Source of the DNA: Luzula sylvatica
Lineage: Eukaryota; Streptophyta; Magnoliopsida; Poales; Juncaceae
NCBI GenBank assembly: GCA_946800325.1
Contig: OX326958.1
Coordinates: 31,169,314-31,233,313 of the forward strand
Direction of reading: 5' to 3'
Length of the DNA stretch: 64,000 nt
Below, piece after piece: positions 1 through 11,200 of this stretch. The notes beneath the pieces were generated by a model. The model worked only from the letters and a program-made list of their open reading frames with translations. It had not been told where the DNA came from and made no database searches. The translations under genes were made by a program, and so were the position numbers. Positions within the stretch are counted from its first letter, which is position 1. Every line of letters starts with the position of its first letter.

Positions 1-348
1 GCTCCCCCTAAACATGTGCATATTGCGCATGTTTAGGCTTTGATGTAGTTGAATACTCCGTTTAAATTATGAATGATTTTTGAGATTAATAGGTGATATA
101 ATTTTCGAGTTTTAGTAATGAGAATGTGAACAAAGTAATATACTACTCATTTGCACAACTATTTTAACCAAATCAAATCTTTCTTAAAACATTTTCAAGT
201 TCATACATAGAAACATACGATGGATACACATACTCAAAAGAACACAAAGAAACACAAATTTCAAAAACAAAACATAACACTGCAAATAGCTATTAGTTTT
301 AGAAAATATTTTTAGGCTCTAATGAGCTATTTAGATACACTCTCCTTT
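1..348 (-). other. 3' noncoding part of element A downstream of its extra ORF
   Basis: No ORF is seen. On the minus strand this follows the aORF stop and should lead to the 3' LTR. Positions 10-34 form an imperfect inverted repeat (AAACATG ... CATGTTT). Positions 1-10 read GCTCCCCCTA, a G-run on the element's sense strand like those at 12763-12772 and in the gag-pol linker of element B. Confidence 0.5.
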
Positions 349-1755
349 CTAATCATCTCCGGGTGAGTTATCGTTCTCATCATCGTTATCATTGTTGAAT
401 TGGTTGAGACGACGGGTTATGGCATCTAGACGACGATCCATGTAGCTATAGGTTTCTTCACGAAGGTTAAAAGCATGAGATCGGGTGAGTTGGTTGTCGG
501 TGAGGATCTCATCTCGGACCGTATTGACGGTAGTGCGGGTGAGTTCGTTGTCGGCGAGGATCTCGGCTCGGGCCGCGTTTACGGTGTTGCGGGTGAATTC
601 ATTATCCGCGATGATGGTTTCGCGAGTTAGTGCATTGTCCGCGAGCATTTGATCTCGCACACTTTCGGAACGTAAATTAGATGCCTCGAAAAGTGAACGA
701 ATCTCGTCAAGAGTGAGCGATGGTTGAGTTCCCGAGCCGGAGCCTTCACCCGGTTCTCCTATGGCTTGTCGTTTCCTTGGTCTCGATTGGTCCAGTGCGT
801 TGTTTGCGTCTTGGGCCGGTGGATCGAATCGAACCCACTCGGCGGGGATTTCCGGAAAGAAGTAAGGTCCGGCTCGGCGATCGTTAACGATATAGTGATC
901 CGAGCGACCTCCGGATCTATTCTGGCGGGTGAGTCCGAGACTTTCGAGTCGATCTGGGTGTGCAAGGTTCTCGGTAGGAGTGACTCCGAGCGGCCATTCT
1001 GTGTCCGGTATGACTATACCCAATTTCACGCATGCCAATGAAATGATATGGCCATAGGGAAGAGAGGAGGTGTTTACCCGTAGGGCATACTCCATGTGCC
1101 GAATGATGAGGTATGGGACATTAATGGTGGGTGAGTCTTGATACCAAAGGTTGTATATCAAGACCTTGTTACGGCCGTCTAGATTGGTTTTGAGTTTGAC
1201 GACGGGAGCGAGGATGTTATTTCCGATTTGCCACGTGAATCGGAGATTAGGTTCATACTTGGTGGAGTACTCGTACTCGCGATCGTTGGTGGTAATCTTC
1301 TCGAGTTCGTCCGAGTCGTTGCCGTGATATGAGTCGCCGCGACTAATATAAAACTTTTCCCCACGATCGGACAAGCCCAACCATTCACGCAAATTTTCTT
1401 CGGAAATAACGATTTCCTTACCGAAGAGATAGCTCCGTATGAGGTTGTTGTCGTGATCATGGGTTGCGTGAGCATAGAATAGGCGAACTACTTCTTTGTA
1501 GTATGGGTATTGAAGATCACACAATCCTTGAATGCTCCAATTTCCGATTCGAGGTTGCACGGCCTCGCGTAGAGAGATTGCTTCGGTCGAAAAATCAATA
1601 TAGAAGCATGCGCCTACCGCGCGATTGGCGAAGTCGTTTTGATATCTCCTAGCTTTAGTGATCGATTCGTAGAGATAGTTATTCTCCGTGTTGTGAAACT
1701 CAAATCGACGAGCACCGATGGGCATTGGACGCTTGCTTGCTCTTCTCGATGCCAT
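349..1755 (-). CDS. Extra ORF (aORF) of element A, plant transposon-associated protein
   Basis: Open frame of 468 codons with no defects. It resembles the family annotated as putative plant transposon protein domain, which has no known function. It aligns along its length with the element B ORF at 13143-14618; shared stretches include RLFYA.AT, IGNNILAP (about residue 177) and SLPYG (about 231). The conserved part is roughly residues 80-260. It is followed by a basic patch PRKRQ (about 326-330), a possible nuclear signal. Next come four DNxxTR repeats (about 373, 384, 402 and 420, spacing 11 then 18) in a probably helical region, and an acidic tail. No catalytic motif, membrane segment or zinc finger is seen. 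It sits where pol-downstream or env-like ORFs sit in large copia elements, but nothing indicates an envelope protein. The start MASRRAS is the first ATG after the palindrome-rich spacer. A DNA-binding or structural role is only inferred. Confidence 0.75.
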   Translation of the reverse strand: MASRRASKRPMPIGARRFEFHNTENNYLYESITKARRYQNDFANRAVGACFYIDFSTEAISLREAVQPRIGNWSIQGLCDLQYPYYKEVVRLFYAHATHDHDNNLIRSYLFGKEIVISEENLREWLGLSDRGEKFYISRGDSYHGNDSDELEKITTNDREYEYSTKYEPNLRFTWQIGNNILAPVVKLKTNLDGRNKVLIYNLWYQDSPTINVPYLIIRHMEYALRVNTSSLPYGHIISLACVKLGIVIPDTEWPLGVTPTENLAHPDRLESLGLTRQNRSGGRSDHYIVNDRRAGPYFFPEIPAEWVRFDPPAQDANNALDQSRPRKRQAIGEPGEGSGSGTQPSLTLDEIRSLFEASNLRSESVRDQMLADNALTRETIIADNEFTRNTVNAARAEILADNELTRTTVNTVRDEILTDNQLTRSHAFNLREETYSYMDRRLDAITRRLNQFNNDNDDENDNSPGDD

Positions 1756-1993
1756 GGAAGGAAATTGAGAGAAGGATTAGGTTTTTTTTTTTTTGATGTT
1801 GAGAGAGTTTTGGGAGGAAATGGAGAGAGATTAGGGAGTAAAATAGTTGGGTTTTTCGATTTTGAAGAGATTTTCAGTTTTCTAGGAGATTTTCGACGGT
1901 TTTGGGAAGAGGAGAAGATATTTCGAGTTGGAGAGAAGTGGAGCGGTTGGATACAGAATGAACAGTCGAGGGTTTAAAGACAGTTTTTCAACA

Positions 1994-2287
1994 CTCCGTT
2001 ACAACGGAGTTTAAGTTCCGTTACAACTGACTTCTGCTAGGGTTTCAGAGAACAGGTATTTTCATAGTCCGTTATAACGCTATATATTCCGTTACAACGG
2101 AGTTCTAATTTGGACGTAATTTAACTGGTATCACAGTAGTGCGTTATAACGCATTGTTTTCGTTGTAACGCACATGTCCGTTATAACGGATGGGTTTATC
2201 CGTTGTAACGGAACTATTCGATTTGCAGGTTTTGGCTTGTTCTCTTGAGTTCCGTTGTAACGCAATACTTAGTGCGTTATAACGGAC
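1994..2287. promoter_or_regulatory. Palindrome cluster upstream of the element A extra ORF
   Basis: About ten copies of a 14-16 bp palindrome in under 300 bp, for example CTCCGTTACAACGGAG at 1994-2009 and copies with the GTTATAAC core near 2075, 2150, 2180 and 2275. The same motif fills the U3 of this element's LTR. The cluster ends about 240 bp before the aORF start, so an internal promoter or enhancer for the aORF is a reasonable reading. The sequence shows the repeats; their function is inferred. Confidence 0.7.
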
Positions 2288-2847
2288 CTGATACTGTGAT
2301 GACTTTTTAACTATTGATTTTTAGAGGAGATCGGTGTTTCCAAAAATTCCAAAAACTTATATTCTACTAAAAAATAGCTTTTGTAGTTGTTAAATCATGT
2401 TTTTCAGAAGAAGTTTGAAGAAAAAATTGTGCGATATGAGTATGCGAATGTTCATAATAATCGATGATATGTGTATAACTCTAAATGACTATGATCCTTA
2501 TGTTATTTACAAAGCGATCATACCTTTGCTCATGTCATGGACCCAAGAGCCGAGCTTACGAAGGAGAGTTATTGATCGATTTCAAGAGCACATTTTTTTC
2601 CTCTAAGATAGATCGTGAAGTTATGTATACGATGAGCTCTTCGACTTCTCTCTTCGCTCTTGTGTGCCTACATGGAAGCAAAATACCTTTCTTGCCCTTT
2701 TTGTAAGTGTGTAGATAATTATAAAAAAAATTTAAAAATAGGGAATTCATATTGAAAGGTAATCTAATATGAATTCTTGTACTCGTACTCCCCCTCAATG
2801 TTTGGCTTATGGTAGAGAGGTGAGGGAGTGAGTTTTTCACACATGAT
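2288..2847. other. Spacer of element A at the site of the missing pol
   Basis: No recognisable coding region. Directly after the gag stop, the minus strand keeps a gag-pol linker similar to element B: ACTCCCCCTCAATG at 2787-2800, then an AATTCATATTAG-like stretch. Homology to B then stops, consistent with loss of pol. The remainder (about 2300-2700) is unassigned. Confidence 0.45.
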
Positions 2848-4056
2848 TTAGATCCTTGATGGTCCAACATCCTTTGAGGTGGAGGGACCCATGTTGTGTC
2901 TATCTTTACGCATCCATACAAAATTTTTAGTGGATTTTGGGTGGCGAAGATTACAACTCGTGGATATGTGTCCTAACTTGCAACAATAATTGCAAAAAGC
3001 AATTTTCGGTTTGTTGATGGTTTCGGAACTCTTGACAAAGTAATTTGAGAGTTGGTTTGTTAGGGGTTTCTTTTGAGGTATCGGTTTGATTGAGTTGACA
3101 AAGTTGTTTTTCGGTTGAAAAGGTTTGCGTGTATGGTTGTAAGGTCTAGGAGCCCCCGGTTGATATGAACGGTTGGCGGGGTAATTCACCTCACAAAAAT
3201 ACCCATTTGATCCTCGTTGAAACCAACACTCGGGTCGTTCCAAATCGGTACGTCTATGGGATGATGGTTGCGTAAAGTGGTTATCCCTATGATAGAACCG
3301 ATTATGTGTAGGGTGTTCCATTCTAACATTTTTACCTTTGTTTTGATCACGGTATATGAATGCATTTCCGCGATTGTTTCGTTGATTGTTCTCCCGTTTA
3401 CCTTTTTGATCATTGGATTTTGAGAAGCCGGGTTTACTCTCCTTTTTGAATCCGAGACCCGACTTGTCGTTTGGCTTTTGTCCCACTAACGCCCCTTTCA
3501 ATATTTGATCCAATGATGGGGTGCTTGGTGCACGTGATGCACAAGCCTTCTTCAAGGATTCATTTTCTACTTTGGAGTTTTGGAGTTCTACTCTTAGGTG
3601 TGATATCTCAAGGTTGAGGGTTTTACATTCACACTTTGAGAAGCCTTGGAATTCCTTTAATTGTGCTTGGTATGCTTTTACTGATAGTTCTAGGGAAGCT
3701 ACCTTTGCATTTAGAGCTAGAATTGTGCTCTTGTCTTTTCTCTCCTTTGAACATGGTTCATCAACGTCTCTTAAGAGGTCGTCGAATGATTCAAGTTCGA
3801 GTTTCGTGTTGAATTTTGGTGAGGAACATGAACTCGAGGTTGGACTAATTGAATGGAATATAGGGTTGAGAATTACCTCATTACCTCGGTTATGTGGTGA
3901 ACTAGATGAGGATACTTGAGAGGTGAAGCTCATAGAGTGCGGTGTACATGGTTTCGGTATTGAAGCTCGTTGGAGAATCATAGCTTGAATTGCTCTTTCT
4001 ACCACATCATCCATCGATGTTACCATTAAGGCCTTGATCGTTATACAAATTGTCAC
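2848..4056 (-). CDS. Gag-like protein with zinc knuckle, N-terminally truncated (element A)
   Basis: Frame of 402 codons. Near its C-terminus is a CCHC zinc knuckle, CNYCCKLGHISTSC (C-x2-C-x4-H-x4-C), typical of retroviral and retrotransposon nucleocapsid. The middle is a likely coiled coil (about residues 105-170, rich in leucine, glutamate and lysine) followed by a basic Asn/Arg/Lys-rich segment. The N-terminal capsid-like domain expected in copia gag is absent, and the frame begins only tens of bases from the primer-binding site, so the 5' part of gag appears deleted. The start is uncertain: MTICITI at 4056, or internal MVTSMDD about 11 residues later. Gag would form virus-like particles and bind element RNA; this truncated form may only bind RNA. 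The C-terminal ~100 residues match the element B gag fragment at 18546-18998. Confidence 0.75.
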   Translation of the reverse strand: MTICITIKALMVTSMDDVVERAIQAMILQRASIPKPCTPHSMSFTSQVSSSSSPHNRGNEVILNPIFHSISPTSSSCSSPKFNTKLELESFDDLLRDVDEPCSKERKDKSTILALNAKVASLELSVKAYQAQLKEFQGFSKCECKTLNLEISHLRVELQNSKVENESLKKACASRAPSTPSLDQILKGALVGQKPNDKSGLGFKKESKPGFSKSNDQKGKRENNQRNNRGNAFIYRDQNKGKNVRMEHPTHNRFYHRDNHFTQPSSHRRTDLERPECWFQRGSNGYFCEVNYPANRSYQPGAPRPYNHTRKPFQPKNNFVNSIKPIPQKKPLTNQLSNYFVKSSETINKPKIAFCNYCCKLGHISTSCNLRHPKSTKNFVWMRKDRHNMGPSTSKDVGPSRI

Positions 4057-4084
4057 CTTTACTCAAAGAGACGGTTAGTATTTT

Positions 4085-4096
4085 GCTCTGATACCA
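4085..4096 (-). other. Primer-binding site, element A
   Basis: On the minus strand this reads TGGTATCAGAGC, the standard plant LTR-retrotransposon site complementary to the 3' end of initiator methionine tRNA. It lies two bases inside the LTR end, which fixes the LTR boundary and element orientation. Confidence 0.9.
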
Positions 4097-4098
4097 AT

Positions 4099-5622
4099 TG
4101 TTGGTTAATTCTAACCTAGAGGGGGGTAAATTTGGCAATCTAGCTTACACTTAGTTTAGATTTAAACCTAATTTACGGTGCGGAATAAATAATAATTTAG
4201 ATGATAGAGATGATACCGTACAAACACTTTAACACAAGATGTTTGTTTACGAAGTTCGGTAGGTGGTTGCTTTGTAGCTTTAACTCACCCTTTACTCGCT
4301 TAATTGACCGACTCAATTATTTGCGAGTACCTACGTCTCCGGGAATGCCTTGTGCCTCTTTTTGGCTTTCGATTGAATTCCAACTCAACTCGATTACAAG
4401 GATTTGCCTAGATCGATTTACACGCTTCTATCGATCTATAGCTAAGGCTCTTTACACTTTGTTGTACTAGCCTATTACAATTTCTAAATACAAACTAAAA
4501 CGTGATCGGTCACGCAAGTTGGGAATCGTATTTGAATAGGTGAGAAAGAAGGATTAATCTCTAAGATTGTTTAAGAGGATTAAGAGCTCAAGAGCTTGCA
4601 AGGTTTCTCTCTTTTAAATGTATAATTTGGATAGTTGAAGTCATGAGAGAGAATGAGGGAAGGGTTCTATTTATAGAACACATAGACCCTTCCCAACCTT
4701 GTATTTTCTGCATAGTCCGTTATAACGGACTGAATGTCCGTTATAACGGACCATAAGTCAAAACTAGCCGTTACGGCTATTATATTCGAATTGTTACATA
4801 TTCCGTTACAACGGAACATAGGTACGTTATAACGGAAGTCTGTGTTATGAAGTCCGTTACAACGGATTATTGAGTTCGTTATAACGGACATCATACTGCG
4901 AACTCTTCTTCATTTAGAATTTAATTCCCGTTGTAACGGAGAATACTCCGTTACAACGCTATAAGGTAGTCCGTTATAACGGATTGGTTAATCCGTTACA
5001 ACGGACTTGAAGAGAGGAGTATCACACAGAAGTGAGGTCAATGTCCGTTATAACGGACATGTATGTCCGGTGTAACGGACATACTTCTGTGACATCCTTC
5101 AAGTTTAGATTTAATTAGCGTTGTAACGAACATCATTCCGTTACAACGCTTTGATTGAGTCCGTTATAACGGATTGGTTAATCCGTTATAACGGACTATG
5201 TTGTGAGTTCCAATCTTGAATAAGACGAGTATGTCCGTTATAACGGACTATGAGTTCCGTTGTGACGGACATACTGATTTCAGCCTTTTATTTTAATTCA
5301 TCAATTTGATGGATTTCGAATATAATTGTTTGACTTTATTTTGAGCTTAATCATACATAAACAAGTTTAGGGATACCTATATTATGTTTTGGTGATTAGA
5401 TTGATATCCCAACTTGCGGAATCTTCGATGTCTTGATTCCGTGATTCTTCTACATCTTGACCTTCTTCGTGATTCTTGATTCTTCGATGTCTTTGATTCT
5501 TGTTATTCTTGATTGATCCTTTCATTTTGTACCTATCTCCTACACATTTATCTTGCTAGATTTCGTTAGTAGTATCGACATTGTATTTGAGATAATCAAA
5601 CAATAGGAAATTTGAACCAACA
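4099..5622 (-). mobile_element. 5' LTR of element A (1,524 bp)
   Basis: Bounded by TGTTGGTT at 4099 and AACCAACA at 5622, the TG...CA inverted ends expected of an LTR, and adjoined by a primer-binding site. A minus-strand TATA box (TATAAATA) lies at 4668-4675. The first ~385 bp (U5/R side) are almost identical to the element B LTRs; from about 4485 onward the sequence is different and packed with CGTTATAACG palindromes. LTR RNA synthesis would run leftward. Confidence 0.93.
4715..5270. promoter_or_regulatory. U3 palindrome array of element A LTR
   Basis: About 18 copies in 556 bp of a palindrome related to GTCCGTTATAACGGAC. Perfect 16-bp copies lie at 4715-4730 and 4736-4751; others carry GTTACAAC or GTTGTAAC cores. 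Spacing is variable, often 20-45 bp in closely paired copies. The array begins about 40 bp upstream of the minus-strand TATA box, an enhancer position. Each site is a potential dimer-binding site and also contains CG dinucleotides that could be methylated. Confidence 0.8.
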
Positions 5623-6285
5623 CATATTACATCATTAATTTGAGATTTGTATAGGGATATATATGATAATTAATATTTTTGTAGGGGGATACATCATAGT
5701 TTCAGATTTTTTAAAACATAGAAGCTTTTTGTGATAGTTCTTAACTTCTCATATTATATCATTAATTTCCGATTTATATTAGGATACATATATGATAATT
5801 TCAGTTTTTTGATACAAGTTAATTATATATATTTTTCAATTTTTTTTTTTTTTTAATATTTCTCATATGATATCATTACTTTCATATTTTTATAGGGTTA
5901 TATATGACAATTTCAGATTTTTGTAGGGGTATTCATTCAAATTTTAGGTTTTTTTTAAATATAGACTTTTTATATTTGTCAAATTATATCATTACTCTCA
6001 TATATTTATACGGGTATATAAGTTTCATATTTACTAGGGATATATGTCATAATTTCATTTTTTTTAAAAGACAGGGTTTTTTTGAAATATTTGTCGTATT
6101 ATATTATTTTTTGTAGATTTTAATGATATTTATAATTTCATAAGTAAACCAGATTCGGAAAAACGTTGGGACTTTGCTATATTTCGGGAAATCGAAAAGA
6201 GAGAAAGAAATTCGAGACCTTTGCAGGGCCAGGGTAATATGGTAATTTTATTCTGACTCGACACCATGATTTTGGTTATGATTGG

Positions 6286-6317
<32 letters not shown>

Positions 6318-7268
6318 GAAATTTCAGTAAATATAGGGGTTTTTTAAGATTTTTCTATGTTATAACAATTTATGTTTTTTTAAATGTAAGGGCTTTTTAA
6401 ATATTTCTCATGCGATATCATTATTTTAAGATTATTATAGGGGTATATATGGTAATATCATATTTTGTACGGTTATACATGATAATTTCAGATTTTTTAA
6501 ATATTTCTCATATTGTATCATTAATTCAGAATTTTTTATAAGGGTAAATATGATAATTTATGTTTTTTCCAGAGGTATGCATGCTAATTTTTTGTTTTTT
6601 CAAATATCGTTTTTATTTTATTCCACATATTACATCATTAATTTGAGATTTGTATAGGGATATATATGATAATTAATATTTTTGTAGGGGGATACATCAT
6701 AGTTTCTGATTTTTTTAAAACATAGAAGCTTTTTATGATAGTTCTCAACTTCTCATATTATATCATTAATTTCCGATTTATATTAGGATACATATATGAT
6801 AATTTCAGTTTTTTGATACATGTTAATTATATATATTTTTCAATTTTTTTTTTATTAATATTTTTCATATGATATCATTACTTTCATATTTTTATAGGGT
6901 TATATATGATAATTTCAGATTTTTGTAGGGGTATTCATTCGAATTTTAGGTTTTTTTTATATATAGACTTTTTATATTTGTCAAATTATATCATTACTTT
7001 CATATATTTATACGGGTATATAAGTTTCATATTTACTAGGGATATATGTGATAATTTCATTCTTTTTAAAATACATGGTTTTTTTGAAATATTTGTCGTA
7101 TTATATTATTTTTTGTAGATTTTAATGATAATTATAATTTCATAAGTAAACCAGATTCGGAAAAACGTTGGGACTTTGCTATATTTCGAAAAATCGAAAA
7201 GAGAGAAAGAAATTCGGGACCTTTGCAGGGCCAGGGTAATATGGTAATTTTATTCTGACTCGAGACCA
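5623..7268. repeat. Long direct repeat, 5623-6266 and 6626-7268
   Basis: Two ~640-bp AT-rich copies offset by about 1,002 bp, roughly 93-95% identical by eye. They share landmarks such as CCAGATTCGGAAAAACGTTG (6148 and 7150). A ~360-bp spacer of similar composition separates them. The short frames in them are not convincing genes. Confidence 0.75.
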
Positions 7269-7310
7269 TTATTTTGGTTATGATTGGTGCAACCGAAACG
7301 AGTTCGTTCA

Positions 7311-7735
7311 GGCAGAATGGAATGGCTTTGAGTGCGAGGGAGATGGAGAGCAAAATTAAACCCACAAGGCTACATAAAAATGTCCACGATACCCAGTCGC
7401 ATTCCGCGAGGGGTATTTTTGTCATTTACAATATTTTGATTCTAAATGTTGATATAATTTCTTTCGTGTTTTAGGCAGAATGGAATGGTTTTTGAGTGCG
7501 AGGAGGTGGAGATCAGTATTAAACCCGGAAGACTACTTCAAAATGGCCACAATACTCAGCCACATTCATTGATGGGTAATTTCGTCATTTCCAATGTTTT
7601 AATTATGATCGTTGATAATTTCTTTCATGTTTTAGGCATAACTTTTATTGCGAAGAGATGGAGAGCAGCATTTAATCCAGAAGCTACTTTGAAATGGCCG
7701 AGATACTCAATTGCGATTTGTATTCATCGGATCTA
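7311..7735. repeat. Three tandem copies of a ~162-bp unit
   Basis: Units start at 7311, 7474 and about 7635, each beginning GGCAGAATGGAATGG or a degenerate form and containing GAGATGGAGAGCA, ATTAAACCC and CTACTT.AAAATGGCC. Units two and three are preceded by TTTTAGGC, giving an intron/exon-like look. No continuous reading frame spans all three. Confidence 0.65.
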
Positions 7736-8204
7736 AATATTTCGCGACAACTCAATTTTCACAAGAAACTACACTCAATTACAACATCACGTAAAGAAAT
7801 ATAATGTATCAGATACAACATAAAAAAAATGAAGTTAAAAAAATAATTACACAACACAAAAAATAATCGTTATTAACTCGAGAAATCCCGCGCAATTTGC
7901 GCGGGGCAAAAGCTAGTTATAATACAATATTGAGAACAAAATATATAATATGTAATAAATTTTAAATAAACTATTTATAATTTTGAAAGTAAAATGTGTC
8001 TAGTATGACTCAAAATTATTAAAAAATTGAGTTGATCAACATATTGAAAATACTATCTTAGCTTATGTCTTTCGTTTCACTTCCGTTGTTTCGTTAGATT
8101 TTAAGTAAAATCCTTGAAATCTAACATATTCGAGGTCTTTCGTTTCATTTCTTTGTCAAAAGCCTTAGCCCAATTTCTTTTTCAATCTTAATTAGAAATT
8201 ACTC

Positions 8205-11200
8205 ATGGAGGGGGGACGTTCTTGGATGCATCAACATATTGTAGATAATGCCGTGAATCCGGTTTTTTTTTACGGAATGACGAATTTTTTAGAAACCGTT
8301 TTTGCCCGATCTGACAATGTCGAAAAACATAGGGATGGTACTGAATGCGTACGTTGTCCGTGCGCAGATTGTCAGAATGGTATCTTCCTTTCTCGTTACG
8401 ACATAGTAATCCATCTCTGTACAAACGGTTTTCTTCCGAATTATTTCATATGGACAAGGCATGGCGAGTCGACACGATCACGTGCACGTAGAACCTTTTC
8501 TCCGAGAACTCTCAATCCAATGGAACAGATGGTTCATGATGCTGCTGGTCCTTCTTTTGATTGGAATGCTCCCGAACCACCTAACCCCGAAGCTGCGCAT
8601 TTCTTCGAGATGCTTCGCGAATCGGAACGTCCGTTATGGAAAGATTTCCGAGATACGAAATCTACGGTAATGTCGATTGTTTCGATGTTGCTGAGCATAA
8701 AATCCGAATGTGAAGTGACTAAGGATGCTTTCGACAGGATTATGCACGTAATTTCGGCTTACAAAATTCCTTCAGGCAATGATTTTCCGGATAATTTTCG
8801 CGAATCGAAAAAACTAGTCAATAATTTGGGAATGCAATACGAAAAAGTCCATGTCTGTCCTGATAATTGCATGTTGTTCTACGGAGCGAACATTGACAAA
8901 GACACGTGCGATTTTTGTGGTAAATCTCGATTCAAGCCGGCAGAAGAAGGGAAAAATGGTGGAGTTGTTCCAGGCAAGGTTTTGCGTTATCTTCCACTGA
9001 CTCCCAGATTGCAGAGGTGTTTCATGTCTAAGGATACCTCGAAGCACATGACATGGCATCTTGATGGAAAACGGGAGAATCCCAATTTGATGGTTCATCC
9101 GTCAGATGCAGAAATGTGGAATTTTTTTGATTCAACCTATCCTGATTTTGCTGTAGAATCCCGTAATGTTCGGTTAGGGTTATCCACGGATGGTTTTTGT
9201 CTGTACACTCTATCGAGCGGCAGGCCATATTCTTGTTGGCCTGTTTTCATTGTTCCTTATAATCTTCCTCCGGGAATGTGTTTGAAAGATCGTAACCTAT
9301 TTCTCACCCTCGTAATTCCCGGACCAGATCATCCAGGGGACAAAATTGATGTTATGTTGAGTCCCTTAATCGACGAGCTTAAAATGCTATGGGAAAAATG
9401 GGATTATAACATATGATTCGTATCGGGAGAATAATTTCATGATGAGAGCTGCTTTGTTTTGGACGATAAATGATTTTCCGGCCTACGGTATGGTTTCCGG
9501 TTGGTCAACTCACGGCAGATTGTCTTGTCCTGTGTGTATGGAAAACACAAAATCATTCAGTCTCGCTCATGGTAGAAAGCAAAGTTGGTTTGATTGTCAC
9601 CGCCAATTTTTACCTCATAACCATCCATTTCGTAAGCAGAAAAATTCTTTCACCAAAAACAGGATTGAACGTAATTTGCCTCCCCCGCGTCTATCGGGTG
9701 TAGAGATTCGCGATGAATTGGATAATCTCGATAAACTCGAAAGAATTGTTGTACGAAGGAATGGAATTGAGAAAGAAAAAATTCCGAGATACGGCCAGAC
9801 GCACCATTGGACCAAACGGAGTATTTTTTGGGAATTGCCGTATTGGTCCACGAATTCTGTTCGACACAATCTTGATGTGATGCACATTGAGGCTAATGTG
9901 TTTGGTAATGTGTTCAACACTGTATTTGATGTGAAAAATAAAACAAAAGACAATGCCAAATCTCGATTAGATGTTGCGATAATTTGTTCTCGTCCAGAAT
10001 TAGAGCTTGTATCACACGATAATGGTCGAATTAGTAAACCTAGAGCCAAATATTGTGTAGACAAGGATGGAAAAAACGTTGGTTTATGAGTGGTTGCAAA
10101 AATTACGATTTCTGGACGGGTATGCAGGCAATTGGACGAGATGCGTTAACATGCAAACTATGAACGTACATGGTTTAAAAAGCCATGATTGTCACATTTT
10201 CGTGCAGAGACTTCTGCCAGTGGCCTTAAGAGATTTGATCCCGGATTGTGTCTGGGAACCTTTAGTGGAATTGAGTAATTTTTTCCGCGATATTTGTGCG
10301 ACCGAGTTGGAGCCGGTTCATTTGCAAGAAATGGAAGAAAGTATCGTTCTTACCATGTGCAAGTTGGAGAAGATATTTCCTCCTAGTTTTTTCGACTCGA
10401 TGGAACATCTTGTCGTGCATCTAGCGTATGAGGTTAGAATGGATGGTCCCGTCTCTTATAGATGGATGTATCCATTCGAAAGATGCTTACGCAGATTGAA
10501 AAGGAAGGTGAGAAACAAAGCTCGAGTGGAGGGTTCGATTGTTGAGAATTATTTGATAGAAGAAGTATCAAATTTTTGTTCGTTGTATTTTGATCATGAG
10601 GTTCAGACTCGTGCAAATCGTCCATCCCGACATTTCAATGTTATGGATGCCTCAAATGATAATTACACCAATTTTGATTATCCGGGTCGTTCAATGGGGA
10701 GCACATTTAAGGTGTTGGAAGACAAAAATGTCAATGCCGCACACCTTTATGTCATATTGAACTTTCCTGAATTGTCCGAACTTGTCGAGTAAGTTTGAAA
10801 ATTCATTTATAGTCCATTTTGTTATGTCTATGTATTAATCATGGTCCTAAATTTTTTATAGACAATTCGATGAGATGTTAGATGGTCGGAATGTATCGGA
10901 AAGAGTTCGATACAAGACACAAGAAACTGAATTGCCATCGTGGTTGAAATCCAATGTTATTTCAAATCTTGACGCCTACTCGGATATTGTGCGTAATATT
11001 GCTTTAGGATCCGAAAATCGTGTTCGAATGTTCAGAGGATACGACTGCAATGGATATCGATTCCATACCCGAGCTCATAGTCGACAATTACGTACAACAA
11101 ACAGTGTTGTTCGCGTCAAAGCAATTTGTTTGGGAGACGATGCAACTGATTATTACGGCGTAATCAATGCAATTGTCGAAGTCTCCTTCCCTCACATAAT

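Larger units (their letters stand above)
1..5622 (-). mobile_element. Element A: Ty1-copia-like LTR retrotransposon, pol-less, cut by window edge
   Basis: Read on the minus strand this is LTR (5622-4099), primer-binding site, truncated gag with a zinc knuckle, a palindrome-rich spacer, and an extra ORF; the 3' LTR lies beyond the left edge. The order matches element B (12-19 kb), but everything corresponding to protease, integrase, reverse transcriptase and RNase H is missing between gag and the spacer. It is therefore a non-autonomous deletion derivative that would need pol supplied in trans. The outer end of the LTR is followed by CATAT at 5623-5627, so a CATAT duplication is predicted beyond the left edge. 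Assignment to copia rests on family resemblance to element B, whose pol has copia gene order. Confidence 0.85.
5623..7916 (+). mobile_element. Helitron-like element, 3' end intact, 5' end not in view
   Basis: The right end has a Helitron 3' terminus: a hairpin with stem CCCGCGCA / TGCGCGGG (7887-7894 and 7898-7905), seven bases, then CTAG at 7913-7916 followed by T. No Rep or helicase frame is present, so it is non-autonomous. Element A appears to have inserted into its left part, since the sequence right of the LTR (CATATTAC...) recurs at 6626 without an LTR. The 5' TC terminus would then lie left of the window. Confidence 0.6.

Noticed and set aside
349..1755. Envelope-like protein in the element A extra ORF
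   Set aside because: No signal peptide, membrane segment or glycosylation-rich ectodomain; the protein is polar with a basic patch and an acidic tail.
4201..4470. Frame MIEMIPYKHFNTRC..., repeated at 11317, 20551 and 60024
   Set aside because: Lies antisense in the conserved U5/R part of the LTRs; conserved because the LTRs are recent copies, with no independent coding evidence.
10067..10080. A AAA AAC heptamer at the frame change in the CACTA transposase (also at 19301), suggestive of programmed frameshifting
   Set aside because: The following coding frame is +1 relative to the upstream frame, not -1. A second A-run near 9390 shows the same +1 change. Simple base gain in A-runs of a decaying transposase explains both.
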